NCBI RefSeq assembly: GCF_918797505.1
Contig: NC_092801.1
Coordinates: 29,480,477-29,544,476 of the forward strand
Length of the DNA stretch: 64,000 bases
From: Bemisia tabaci
Taxonomy: Eukaryota; Arthropoda; Insecta; Hemiptera; Aleyrodidae
Direction: 5' to 3'
The notes beneath the pieces are model-generated. The model worked only from the letters and a program-made list of their open reading frames with translations. It had not been told where the DNA came from and did not search any database. Every line of letters starts with the position of its first letter. Within the stretch, counting starts at the first letter, position 1. Positions 56,101-64,000 of this stretch are shown one piece after another. The position numbers and the translations under genes are program-made.

Positions 56101-59100
56101 AATTGTATCCTCTGAGTTGGCTTATATTTAACCTTTTTTATAATTGTAAAGAAAATCTCGTGGACCTTAAACTTGTATTTGGTTTCTATGAGAGAAATCG
56201 AGCTAATCAGTTCTAATGGCCTAAAACTCGAAATCAGGTTCAGATACATTAAAAAATCGAAAACTCAAGTTTCAGCGCTTTAACGTTGAATTAAATTTGC
56301 TGACCTCAAACCCATCATGAATTAAACTTTTTTTGTACATGTGTGTAACTGAATTATACTGAACTTGTTATGTTAATTATTTCTATCTGCATTATAAATC
56401 TAAATCAAATTTAAACTTATGGGAAAAAATAATTAAAACTTTAAAACAGCTTACCAAGATGAAGGAAAGGCAGGAGATGGGAGTATCATTTTTCTTGTAG
56501 ATCTTTAATAAATTCTTTATATCTTTCACAGAATAACATTTTTCTGAAATTGCTGAGGTGCTCTTGTGCTCGTGTGTCTGTTTTTAAATTTAAAGAAGAC
56601 AGTAAATAAGAATAACAATTGACCATGCTGAAATTTTATTGGCAGGTGGTAAATTTGTCATTGACTGGGAATTTATCAAAAAACGAGCCTTTCATATCGC
56701 TATTTTCACTAAATTTTTTATGAGGATATCAACGCAGAGCTGAGAAGAAAAATCCTGTTACTCCAAAAAAGAGTGACGTAGGATACGAAACTCTAAAAGG
56801 ATAGGAGGCAAATAGAGACTGTCAAAATCGCAGGAATGCCAAATCGCTGATTAAAAAGCTATCTCATTGACTGTCACTTGTCTAGAATTTCATTCGGTGG
56901 AAAAAAAAAATAACCAAGGGAAAAAACTACGAGTTTAGAAAAAAGCAAAAAAATAATTTGAATAACCACAAGTAAGCTTGGTGATTTTGATTGGTTTTCT
57001 CGGTACATGCATGCTATGAAAATGATGAGAGATTGGGTATTCTTGTTAGTACTCGGGCATTAAGAATGAATGGGACATATAATGCCCCAGTGACGAAGCC
57101 GCCGCCGCACAGTGGATCGAGTCAATTAGAGAGGTTGGACATGAACTTTTTGACTAGAACTGCAAATTTTGATCTTCATTTTGTCACATTTTAAAGTTCA
57201 AGGGGTGCTATTAGAAGAAAATTTCACGAGAAAACCAATGAAACCACTTCTAGAACCTCAAAGTTTTGTATAAACGTAGTTAAAAGCGTTTAAAGTTTCC
57301 AAATTCTGCCCGACCTCTCCTATTGATTTGATCCACTGTGCGCCGTAGCTCAGAATGATCCGCAACAACTCATGAGCCCTGTCCACAACGCTCTAGACAC
57401 ATGCCCATGGCTCATACACGTTGCACATTAGTTCCGTTTGACAGAATGTAAAATCCCGCTTTTCCAATTCAGCAAAAGGAATTGTGAACCAACTGACTGT
57501 GGCATCCATGAGCCATGGGAATGTGTCTTGAGCGTTGTGGTCAGGGCTCATGAGTTAATGCCCACCACGAGGAGCCGCGACGACGGCTTCGTCACTGGCG
57601 CTTTATACTTCCCATTAATTCTTATGGCCCGAGTACTAACGAGCATACCCCATCTTTTCCGCCTACACATAGTTCTGTTTGATAAGTGGATTGCATTTTG
57701 CAAAAAGGAGCCACTAGCATTGCAATGTTGCTAAGATTGTGCAACTTCTTTTGTCTTGGAGGAAAAACCCGATTATCCATTAATAGTTTCTATTTTACTC
57801 GCTAAAAACTGTAATTTTAAGACAAAAATTACCATCTAAATTTCATAGTTTTTCTCAATTTCCGCAATTTTATTGCAAAAGATGAAGTTGCACAATATTA
57901 GCATCATCGCAATGCTAGTGGTTCCTTTTTGCAAAATGCAATCCAAGTATACGTCCAATTGAATTGTAAAAATTTCTTATTAGAGTAAATTTGTCGTTTC
58001 TGAGAAAGTCCAATTTTTTCCCTCTATTTCCTCTTTCCTCGGTCTAAGTGCTCGCGAAATCAGTTACCATGTAGGAGGGTAGACCGTACGTCTCTGAATG
58101 ATCCCATGTGACGAAGGGCTGAAGACTGGGCGTGTCTTGCGGCACAGGGAATTGGACTGGCGGATATAGAGCTGATACGTCTAGTTTACATCCAAGCAGG
58201 TACAACCTTTAACATATCAATAACCTATACTGAACATTGAGATGGAGTGCTTCAACTTTTATGACTGCCAAATTATGATTGGACTTATTTCTGTCAAACG
58301 GACTGTGAGCATAATGACGTGAGCCCTGTTATGCATATGTTCTTATGGGTCTCACGGCTCATGTCTAAATGCACATTGTTCCGTTTGGCTGAAATACGTC
58401 CAATTTATATCTGGACGGTGTCAACCACAATCTAAGTAACAACACCACAAATTGCAGGACTGCCTTTCATTTTTATTTATTTTCAAAATACGCTACTCCG
58501 GAAAAATTGGTTTGAGAGCGTTTCGTTCGTTTGATTTAAACGAGAAGTAATTTATAATCCGGTCCCAACAAAAGTATAAGTTTTTGGATTTAACAGTTAA
58601 ATTTGTTGGTAGAAAGGATTAGACCTAGTAAGAATGATAACTTTCTCCTTTTTAGAAACATTTCTTTGCATCAAAAAAAGGTCTATACTATAAATGTATC
58701 GTATGAGTGGAGATAGCTTACTGTCCAATAGCCTCCAGGAGGAATGTGACACCATCCGGGCTAGATCTGAGGGTGAGAGGAACATTAGTGACTTTTTTTG
58801 GCATGGCACGTTTTAGGATGGCCTGGAGCAATCCATGAGGTGCGATCTCGATTAAAATCGCATTCGATGGTATTGACTTGATGGTATCTTCGAAAAGAAC
58901 TGGGCTCAGCAGATTGTTTGTGTGGTACTCCGGAGAACTGTAGGTGGCTAATTCGGAGCCCCAGTTCTCCTTAGGAATGGAGCTACTGATCCATTTTTCT
59001 GACCTTGCGGTGTTTTCTGGAATAACCTGAAGAATTTCAATCAATTTTAGTCATTTTAGTCGTTTTAGTCATTGAACGTATTTCTACACGGAAAAAAAAG

Positions 59101-62100
59101 AGGTAGGGGTTAAGTCCCAACTGTTTGATGATATGGACATTCCCAATTAATTGTGGTAATACCCCGATTAATTGTGGTAGTATCCCGACAAATAAGGCTA
59201 CTGAACCCAATTTTGCGGTACTACCCCAACTTAAGTTGCAGTGCTACCAAAATTAATTGGAAACGTCCATATCATCAAACAAATTGGGGTAGCACCACAA
59301 TTTTAGGGGATAACCCGTGACACTTTTTTCCCGTGTATCAAACGGAACTATGTGCATTATGACGTGAGCCCTGTTATGCACATATTCTTAAGGGTTTCAG
59401 GGCTCAAGTCTCAATGCACGTAGTTCCGCTTGGCAGAAATACGCCCAATAGTACTTTTAAAAAGTCAAAATTGAAAGCTAGGTTCTGTTTTTATTTTATT
59501 TATTTTAACCGAGGGTCAGTGATATTTATCCTGGCCGTAAAAACAAATTTTACTTTTCACTCTCGTCTAAGGCCACTGGAATTTAGCGTTTAGTCACAGA
59601 CATGATTTTCTTAAAATACTCGGAAATCATAGGGGCTAATCAGTATTTGTTTCGCTAATGCCGCAATCACACGCTGAATAAGGAAGCTGAATGTAGCTTG
59701 AATGTGGAAGTCATCGGTCCGATGCCTGAATTTTGCGCGTAACGCGCAAAATTCAGCAACGATTCTCAGCAACCATCGGACTAATGTTGGATTTGTCTGA
59801 ACTATTCGAGTATATTTTATATACATCTGGATGAAAATAACTCGAATTTGCGAAATTTCAGCCGTTGGGCGATGACTGTTGACTTCCGCATTCAGCTGCT
59901 AAATTCAGCGTGTGATTGCGTCATAATGGCTATGCGGCTTTAATTTCTATTTTGTGTTTCAGACATTGAGAATCAGCAAGAGCGGCTACACAATGCCGCG
60001 CTTTGCCGACAGTGAATTCAACTCATTTTTTTTCATTAATACTCTGAGACTACTTAAAGTCGAATGAATTATACCTTGCTAAATTTCTCACCTCTTTCAG
60101 ATATTTAAGTAAGACCGGTGCGGCAGGTTGAATGTATCGAGAATGGTATGCAATATTTGCAACGTTGACACTTCGTGCAAAAACTTTCTGCGAGGTCAAT
60201 TCGGAGACGAATTTCTCGACGTCCGCTGCAGGGCCGGATATCGTGCAGCTTGAGTTCGAATTTCTACATGCAACGTCAATGGATTCTGGTAGTTGCTTTA
60301 CGATATCTCCGTAACTCATCCCTATTTGTAGATGATAATACCAATATTAAAATTGTTTCAACACTCTTTTTTTGTACTAAACTACTCTCTACTGACTACA
60401 CACTAAATTTTGTACTTAATTTTATGGTAAAAAATAGTGGTCAATGAATCAAGGTAAGTGAAACGTAGGTGTGCTCTTCCTAACTATATCGGACAAAACT
60501 TGGATTTTGGCTCCCACCGCTACAGCTATGGCGAGAAATTTGAATTTCAACGACTTTGCGGTCTTGACCGACAGAGCACAGGGGAGAATTTCATGAGCGC
60601 ACGACCCGCCTTTTATTATTACACGTTCAATAATTACTTCACACGACCAGAGCGTAATTTTAGAAGTCGAAAATTTAAAAAAAAATATTTAGAAAAAATG
60701 TACCCGATACACGAGTTTCTCCGCCAGGGAGCTCTCCCCGCAAGAAATCGTTCACCACTCGCACGGGAGAGCCGTGGCGTGTTGCTAGCGCAAAACGCGC
60801 ACTAGCGCCTACAAACCCAAGTGGATACTTCACGCATTGCGCAATGCTTGAAGTATCCCTTTAGGTTTGTAGGCGTCAGTGGGCTTTCCGAGCTGGCAGC
60901 ACGCCGCGCCGCAGTGTGCCATAAACTTGCCCACAATTAATAGGTAAGGGTGTTAAAATGTACTAGGCAATTTGACATCAAATTCGAAATTAGACACTCA
61001 AGAAACATCAGTTGCGAAACTTTCGTGATCTTTCAGTCATTATCCGAATTATTTCTTCCTATTCTTGAGTTGTGGACCATATAGTGAACCGAGACCAAAG
61101 ATTAGACCGTTTCCAAACTCGGAAGACTAGAATGTATGTTATTATTACCAAATCGTATTTATCTCATTGGTTTATTTTTTTAATGAACCAGATCAATAAT
61201 TCAAGGAAGCTTGGAAATGGATAAATATAAGTTTTCCACCGCTTATGCATAGTGGGTGATTATCACGAGTAGAATTGAATCTTTCAGTTCGAAAACGACC
61301 CAACTCGGGTACTTGGGTACGACCCAACCCGAGTTGAGTCGTTTTCGAACTGAAAGATTGTCCATTTTTTGCGTAGGAACACTCCTTCTTTTGGCTGCTA
61401 CGCAGTTTTTATTGTCTCTTGAAAAATATCATTTTTTTGAGATAGGTTGTTTTCGACGTGAGAGATTCAATTGTGCTTGGGCATTAACATTTTCAATGGT
61501 TGTGACGTACCAATGGCAGCCATCATTCCTTTGATGAGGGTTGCTTCTCGTGATGCTTTACCACGCGCATGCGCGGCTAAAATAGTCTGTTCGAGGGTCA
61601 GGCAGCCATCGGCGTAAGCGCACCCCAATTCTCCCACAGAATGACCAACCATTCCTGCAGGCTCCAACTTCAGTGCTCGTAATATTTCAGTCAATCCTAT
61701 CTAGAACCAACAAAGTGCCATTACACTCTTACAGCGCATTTTTCACTAAATACTTTCTTTGAAATGTTTCTCAAAGAACTTTTTGTCATTTGAAATTTGG
61801 ATGTCGTTAAAAGACCAAATAACTAGAAGTATTTCATGAAAACACGTAGTTGTGTATGAAAATGTGTCAGTTACGAACTTCAGTTTGAGCAAAAATAAGA
61901 GTTATAATTCCTCAAAACTGGTCGAAAAATCACAATTAGTGTATTTCGCAAGTCTAAAAATGTATTTTTAACTTCACACCTTACGCAAAAAATTGACCCA
62001 TCCCCTTGAAGAAGTGTGCTGTGACGATTTTTTACAAAGACACTCTTAAAGGACTCAAACTCTTTGATAAACGAAAAATTAAGAACTTTGGAATTCCAAG

Positions 62101-64000
62101 AGGATTATATTTTTTCAAGAAATGGGTTCATGCAAGCTCGTGACATATTTTACTGTTCAGTCACATACCCGTTTACCTACTGCATTCATTCATTCTCAAT
62201 TCATATAGCTGAGAAATCTCAGATTTAATGAATACATAGTTTCAAAGCGTCCTTTAACATACAATCGTATTGAAAAAATTAGATTAAAACAGATTTAATC
62301 GGGAAAGTTGAAGCTCCAATGATCCTCATGGCTCACCTGAACGGCCGTAATACCAACAAAAGCGTTCAAAATATTGTCAAAGATGTCCTTATCTTCGGTC
62401 GTTATTATATACTTGACGTCTACGCCATGTGGTGCGAGAACTTTGTCACACCTGTCTATAGTATCGCGGAAGATTGGAATGTGCATCAGCTGAGAACCCA
62501 TGGTGTTCCATTGGGAACCCATGCCCGAGAATACCCACCAGATTGGCCTCTGGTCTCCGTCAGCTCTCTGGAAAAATTGTCATGAGTTTTTCCATAGTAT
62601 TTAGTTTTTGTAAGAATGCTTGCTCATGAAAAAAGTACGCTCATGGCTTGGACATAGGCGGAATCATGCACTTCAAATCGGAGGGAAGGGGGTCCATTAG
62701 GCTTCCCTATTAAAATTCTCGAAATTTTAAAGGATCTGACATGCACTCTGAGTCAGTTTTTTCGTGAATACAAAATATAAACGTCCTCCCTTATTCTTTC
62801 CTCCGTTCCTTCCTTCCTTCTTCATAACAAAGCTCTTTCCTTTGTAATCTAATCACAGGGGTGTTAATGGACATATAGATGCTGAAGCACCTATTTAAAA
62901 TACACCTTTACTACTACCACTACTTCCTTTCTTTCTTTCAGTTTTCTTCTTCCTTTTTTTCGAGCAAACGGGGGAGCATACGCCTCCTTCATTATCTATC
63001 ATAATCATATCATTATTAAGTATCTCGAATTTCTTATTTACCTGAGATTTTATCGTGACGTTGGCGCTATCTGATGACACAATCCCATATCCTCTATACA
63101 TGTGGTTCTGTATCTCTTGACTGAATACTCCATTCGCTAAAGAGGCAAATTCTGGGGTAATTTTTGTCTTTCTGACTCTTGTCATGATATCCTCCATCCC
63201 CGACTCTGTACGGGAGGATAACAGAATGATTTGCGGTAGCGTTTCTTCGATCACCGTTGTTGAGGATTTCCTGCAAATGGTTTTAATCATTTTTCGGTGT
63301 TCTATTTTTTGAGAGTTAATGAAGAAATTAAAATGAAGAAGAAACTGAATTACTTTGCTCTGATTTCTAGATCGGGTGTCTTCATTTGCTGCCTGACTAA
63401 AACTTGATTTAAAAAGATAAAAAAAAAGTTTTTCAACACACTTAATGAATTTTACACTTTCTTGGAACCTTCACTCAAAAAATCAAGTACTCATTTTTTT
63501 ATAAGTTTTTGTATTTTGCGCATTTCATGATTACACATACGATGCAAAGTTTTCAGCGACGACTTTTCACCGGCGATGCTTCAATTTACACTCTTTGAAG
63601 TTTAATGTTGCATCACTGAAATATTATATTTCGTATCAGTGATGCAATCATATGTGTTGTTCGTCTTTTTCCCTGATTTTTCGTCACTTTGCAGTAAATT
63701 ATTTTTTTAAAAAAGTCAGAGATTTTAAGTACCCTCTATTTTTTTTAAGATCGACTTAGCATCGGACACATTGCGGCGTTGTGCAAGCAAAAAGTCAGGG
63801 AAATCAAGAGAGAGAATATAAGAGGTCCAAACTATGGATGACCGTGCTGCAATGTTTTTCGTATGATAAAAAAGTAGCCCTTTGGTAGAAATATTTGCAT
63901 CCAATTTTCAAAGTCGAAGCAAGAGTCTCAAAATACAGGTCATACATTAAGTGATGTTGCAACTCACCTGGGATTTGCTCTCAGAAGTAGATGACCAAAG
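37782..64000 (-). CDS. Gene B: FAS-like multidomain protein, ACP-less, 5' end outside window
   Basis: Paralogue of gene A on the opposite strand. Exons in transcript order: 64000-63968, 63270-63042, 62567-62337, 61700-61511, 60321-60092, 59026-58722, 58206-58068, 56577-56455, 55856-55748, 55311-54997, 54345-54181, 53881-53715, 52800-52624, 51974-51723, 51276-51092, 50256-50004, 49269-49090, 48317-48114, 47025-46646, 46218-46058, 44507-44254, 42914-42677, 42001-41691, 40785-40567, 40059-39829, 37892-37782 (TGA). Frame is open throughout, about 1,796 codons in the window. All introns are GT..AG except one GC..AG after 54997. MAT is complete; ER and KR are degenerate; no ACP is visible; TE keeps Ser and His but not Asp. 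Most of KS lies beyond the right edge. The open frame over 26 exons despite lost active sites argues that the protein is made and kept for something other than fatty acid synthesis (inference). Confidence 0.92.
38282..38546. repeat. Foldback element, GACCGCGTTAAGCAGAAAGG family, copy 3
   Basis: In the last intron of gene B (37893-39828); ends AACCGCGTTTAGCAGAAAGG and CTCTAACGCGGTCT. Confidence 0.78.
39031..39168. repeat. Foldback element, AATTGGACGCATCTCTGTCA family, copy 1
   Basis: Inverted arms with CAAACGGAACTATGTG and CACATAGCTCCGTTTG around CATATACTTTTATGAG. Copies at 58278-58405 and 59336-59452 in gene B introns. Confidence 0.75.
39325..39440. repeat. Two tandem TACTTCACGCATTGCGC half-units
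   Basis: CGCGCAATGCGTGAAGTATTC followed by CAGTCTTGTAGGCGCT occurs twice about 65 nt apart. Same family as 20757-20831, opposite orientation to 30806-30945. Confidence 0.7.
41101..41357. repeat. Foldback element, family TGCCGTGCTAAGG
   Basis: Gene B intron copy of the family described at 5315, with more arm divergence. It is followed at 41479-41623 by a TTGGACTGC-family foldback, the same pairing of families seen at 5315-5705 in gene A. Confidence 0.72.
42677..44507 (-). CDS. Gene B exons 44507-44254 and 42914-42677: degenerate KR remnant
   Basis: The first exon (254 nt, equal to gene A) reads SSSVGRVVNLVEWLLERG where active KR has GGLGGFG before the helix; a single loop glycine is left. 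It continues with KNIVLSTSD and ends IFTVAM (normally IFHLAM). The second exon is 238 nt and nearly unalignable with its gene A counterpart. No KR catalytic Tyr motif and no ACP motif is visible. The next exon is already the TE linker, and the gene A micro-exon has no counterpart. Confidence 0.82.
43042..43660. repeat. 620-bp long-armed foldback element, copy 2
   Basis: Nearly identical to 22677-23297 and in the same orientation, in the intron between the two KR exons of gene B. A diverged half-copy (GAGCAAAAATAAGAGTTATA onward) is visible at about 61885-62000. Confidence 0.85.
45150..45390. repeat. Dispersed repeat, inverted relative of 45780-45960
   Basis: Contains CACCACGGATG, TTGCATACCACGGAATTGAA and GGCGTTTTGACTCT. 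The reverse-complement phrases occur at 45780-45960 and 50760-50930 (CGAATAGTTG, CCTTGCAATACAGC). Short minus-strand frames here are not exons. Confidence 0.6.
46058..47025 (-). CDS. Gene B exons 47025-46646 and 46218-46058: ER C-terminal part
   Basis: The first exon (380 nt, equal to gene A) contains GVGPDIIVSDAPRKQMLTAW; the proton-donor Lys is Met, as in gene A. It also has GSFVNLNEE. It ends at donor GTATGC, which sits directly against a long GTT/CAA repeat. The second exon has EMVTEQGGKLLLDVG and ends SSVII in phase 1, leading into KR. The open frame past 46646 is repeat-coded low-complexity sequence, not exon. Confidence 0.86.
46393..46640. repeat. Compound trinucleotide microsatellite next to a splice donor
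   Basis: Runs of ATC, AGA, GAT, GAA and CAA triplets over about 250 nt, starting 6 nt inside the intron after the gene B donor at 46645. On the - strand it reads as runs of Val, Asp, Leu, Phe and Ile in a spurious 259-codon frame. Confidence 0.9.
47093..47430 (-). mobile_element. Helitron 3' end with helicase remnant
   Basis: On the - strand the unit ends GGGGGCAGCGCCCTCTAG followed by T: a GC-rich hairpin then CTAG, the Helitron 3' signature with insertion before T. Upstream on the same strand (about 47410-47300) a frame reads GQSFNRVGLYFQRPLFSHGQ then LYVALSR, the last motif of PIF1-like Helitron helicases. The rest of the protein and the 5' end are missing, so it is a dead fragment inside the gene B ER intron. 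Confidence 0.75.
47639..47698. repeat. Poly-T run followed by poly-G
   Basis: About 50 T then 10 G. Length may be unreliable in assembly. Confidence 0.9.
48114..50256 (-). CDS. Gene B exons 50256-50004, 49269-49090, 48317-48114: ER N-terminal part and cofactor-binding loop
   Basis: The first exon has VLMNVLKNGKWGSYHG, the FAS segment before ER. The second has ILDYSGVTPAGVHVVG and FQWTVPKNLPLDEAASLPTAYLM, a good match to the ER hinge. The third has KKTAFIINGQSPIGLAF, the cofactor loop, where active ER has HSGSGGVGQA: it is worn in a different way from gene A (SPIG here, NPVG there), with only the outer glycines kept. Confidence 0.86.
48381..48636. repeat. Foldback element, GACCGCGTTAAGCAGAAAGG family, copy 4
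   Basis: Ends GAACCACGTTAAACAGAAAG and TTCTGTTAAACGCGGTCC; begins about 64 nt upstream of the gene B exon at 48317. Confidence 0.78.
50755..50935. repeat. Dispersed repeat, copy of 45780-45960
   Basis: Shares GGGTCCTTGCAATACAGC, GTATGCAACACGG and GAGTTCGAATAGTTGCATCC with 45780-45960 in the same orientation. Confidence 0.65.
51092..53881 (-). CDS. Gene B exons 53881-53715, 52800-52624, 51974-51723, 51276-51092: DH end and shortened pseudo-methyltransferase
   Basis: The first exon ends RLYFVPYGSSAFK, the DH terminus. The next two carry LHEFWRASFQIM and VLYEQVFGSFRYGLLKK, flanks of the inactive methyltransferase without its core, as in gene A. The last has EQLVFVVSKTCTSPEA and ends in phase 2 at GTACGT. 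Exon lengths 177 and 252 nt compare with 177 and 255 in gene A. Confidence 0.82.
51993..52136. repeat. Foldback element, family TTGGACTGCATTTTGCAAT, diverged copy
   Basis: TGGATTACATTTTGGAATAA with inverted TTATTGCAAAATGTGGTC; starts 19 nt upstream of the gene B exon 51974-51723, so it abuts the splice acceptor. Confidence 0.7.
53128..53170 (+). repeat. AATAAA followed by a poly(A) run: probable retroposed 3' end
   Basis: TTTAAATAAAATTTCTTTT then about 29 A. This looks like the tail of a reverse-transcribed mRNA or LINE on the + strand; the body upstream in the 52801-53714 intron has no recognisable frame. Confidence 0.5.
54181..55856 (-). CDS. Gene B exons 55856-55748, 55311-54997, 54345-54181: DH domain remainder
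   Basis: The first begins TEVWKIFG and has the same length (109 nt) as in gene A. The second has VVLMTGRIRIWE and LNGDDSYGRFLDFL, a match to the GYDYGPHFQG region. The third has WTIYLDTLLN, where active DH has DxxxQ/H: the Asp is kept, the Q/H is Asn. With the His lost upstream, the dehydratase is almost certainly inactive. The middle exon ends at a GC donor (AAAG then GCAAGT). Confidence 0.83.
56455..58206 (-). CDS. Gene B exons 58206-58068 and 56577-56455: post-MAT linker and start of DH
   Basis: The first exon (139 nt, as in gene A) has LYPPVQFPVP and FVTWDHSETYGLP. The second is a clean 123-nt exon (acceptor AAAAACAG, donor GTAAGC) ending NDTPISCLSFIL. This is where DH has DHxxxGRxLFPATGYL; the catalytic His and the glycine are absent. 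It is the intact counterpart of the troubled gene A exon at 9405, and it shows that about 41 codons are expected there. Confidence 0.8.
57040..57650. repeat. Nested foldback elements in gene B DH intron
   Basis: Outer arms at about 57040-57107 (TTAGTACTCGGGCATTAAGA, GTGACGAAGCCG) and 57570-57650 (CGGCTTCGTCAC, GGCCCGAGTACTAACG). Inside, CGCACAGTGGATCGAGTCAA (57109) and its inverted copy near 57340 bound another unit. A TTGGACTGC-family relative follows at 57684-57952. Confidence 0.7.
58278..58405. repeat. Foldback element, AATTGGACGCATCTCTGTCA family, copy 2
   Basis: GGACTTATTTCTGTCAAACG with inverted CGTTTGGCTGAAATACGTCC, between two gene B exons. Confidence 0.72.
58722..62567 (-). CDS. Gene B exons 62567-62337, 61700-61511, 60321-60092, 59026-58722: MAT domain
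   Basis: Four exons with the same order and nearly the same lengths as gene A (231, 190, 230 and 305 against 317 nt). Visible motifs are PIWWVFSGMGSQW, GHSVGE (nucleophilic Ser), AAHARGK (substrate Arg), CTISGP, AYHSRYIQ (catalytic His), NNLLSPVLFED and IEIAPHGLLQAILKR. The last exon lacks the four-residue insertion seen in gene A near its end. A working acyltransferase fold is expected. Confidence 0.93.
59085..59337. repeat. Foldback element with GATATGGACATTCCCAATTA arms, copy 2
   Basis: Starts ACACGGAAAAAAAAGAGG and ends CTTTTTTCCCGTGT, with TTAATTGTGGTAGTATCCC-type units inside; counterpart of 28285-28510. Directly followed by an AATTGGACG-family foldback (59336-59452). Confidence 0.75.
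59336..59452. repeat. Foldback element, AATTGGACGCATCTCTGTCA family, copy 3
   Basis: CAAACGGAACTATGTGCATT with inverted AATGCACGTAGTTCCGCTTG; abuts the preceding element end to end. Confidence 0.72.
59661..59921. repeat. Foldback/TIR element with GCCGCAATCACACGCTGAAT ends
   Basis: About 260 nt bounded by CCGCAATCACACGCTGAAT and ATTCAGCGTGTGATTGCGT; an inner palindrome GAATTTTGCGCGTAACGCGC (59729 on) lies at the centre-left. Confidence 0.75.
60800..60880. repeat. Palindrome with core TACTTCACGCATTGCGC, second copy
   Basis: TAGCGCCTACAAACCCAAG, TACTTCACGCATTGCGCAA and the reverse complement back to TTTGTAGGCGTCAG. Same architecture as 20757-20831; here in a gene B MAT intron without a surrounding TIR element. 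Confidence 0.8.
61278..61359. repeat. 82-bp almost perfect hairpin in gene B MAT intron
   Basis: AATCTTTCAGTTCGAAAACG, then CCCAACTCGGGT, a short loop, and the reverse complement to CGTTTTCGAACTGAAAGATT. The strongest short hairpin I saw; a single copy in the window. Confidence 0.75.
63042..63270 (-). CDS. Gene B exon: KS-MAT linker
   Basis: A 229-nt exon after CATTTGCAG, same length and phase as 2029-2257 in gene A. It contains LPQIILLSSRTESGM and MYRGYGI, the two landmarks of the FAS linker. The reading frame runs on past the donor (GTAAAT) into intron, but the homology stops at KSQ. Confidence 0.87.
63271..63967. other. Gene B intron, nothing recognised
   Basis: AT-rich intron before the linker exon; no repeat family member or coding homology found. 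The pyrimidine/purine-rich stretch at 62790-62960 in the next intron is likewise simple sequence. Confidence 0.4.
63968..64000 (-). CDS. Gene B exon (partial): end of KS
   Basis: Only the last 33 nt of this exon fall in the window, encoding FGHLLLRANP and ending at donor GTGAGT in phase 2. The matching gene A exon (1559-1659) encodes FGHALLRKNS with the same phase. It shows that gene B also has a KS, most of it outside the window. Confidence 0.75.

Noticed and set aside
60458..60805. 115-codon + strand frame in a gene B intron
   Set aside because: No recognisable domain or splice context; the end runs into a TACTTCACGCATTGCGC palindrome.
20757..60880. CRISPR-like repeated palindromes
   Set aside because: Copies are scattered over tens of kilobases without regular spacers in an intron-rich eukaryotic region.

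Overview
The window comes from an animal, almost certainly an insect. It is AT-rich and holds large multi-exon genes with short exons, canonical GT..AG introns and very many short inverted-repeat (foldback) elements. The repeat families resemble those I associate with whitefly (Bemisia-like) genomes, but that is recollection and I cannot confirm the species.

Two genes account for nearly all coding sequence. Both are diverged paralogues of animal type I fatty acid synthase (FAS) and they face each other tail to tail. Gene A (+ strand) enters from the left already inside the ketosynthase (KS) domain and ends at a TGA at 36631-36633. Gene B (- strand) enters from the right edge, also inside KS, and ends at a TGA at 37782-37784. 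About 1.15 kb separates the two stop codons. I traced 29 exons in A (about 1,930 codons in the window) and 26 in B (about 1,796 codons). Every junction keeps frame, except for one problem in the dehydratase (DH) exon of A. Many exons have identical lengths in A and B (229, 231, 190, 230, 139, 109, 177, 180, 380, 254 and 231 nt), so the pair arose by duplication and inversion.

Domain order is KS, malonyl/acetyl transferase (MAT), DH, a shortened pseudo-methyltransferase, enoyl reductase (ER), ketoreductase (KR) remnant, thioesterase (TE). No acyl carrier protein (ACP) segment was found in either gene. MAT keeps its Ser, His and Arg and is the best conserved part (roughly 75-78% identity between A and B by eye). 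The other centres are damaged: KS first His is Asp in A; DH is eroded; ER has lost the glycine-rich loop and its lysine; KR has lost both nucleotide-binding and catalytic motifs; TE has lost its Asp in both genes and its His in A. The likely reading is that both proteins have left fatty acid synthesis and kept an acyltransferase on a FAS-shaped scaffold.

Introns hold the rest: TIR elements of 0.8-2.7 kb (one hAT-like with an 8-bp target duplication, one packed with CAATATTG motifs, one carrying a promoter-and-exon-like segment), a Helitron 3' end with helicase remnant, and at least eight families of 100-620 bp foldback elements, several with copies in both genes. I saw no tRNA, rRNA, CRISPR array, prokaryotic gene or viral gene.
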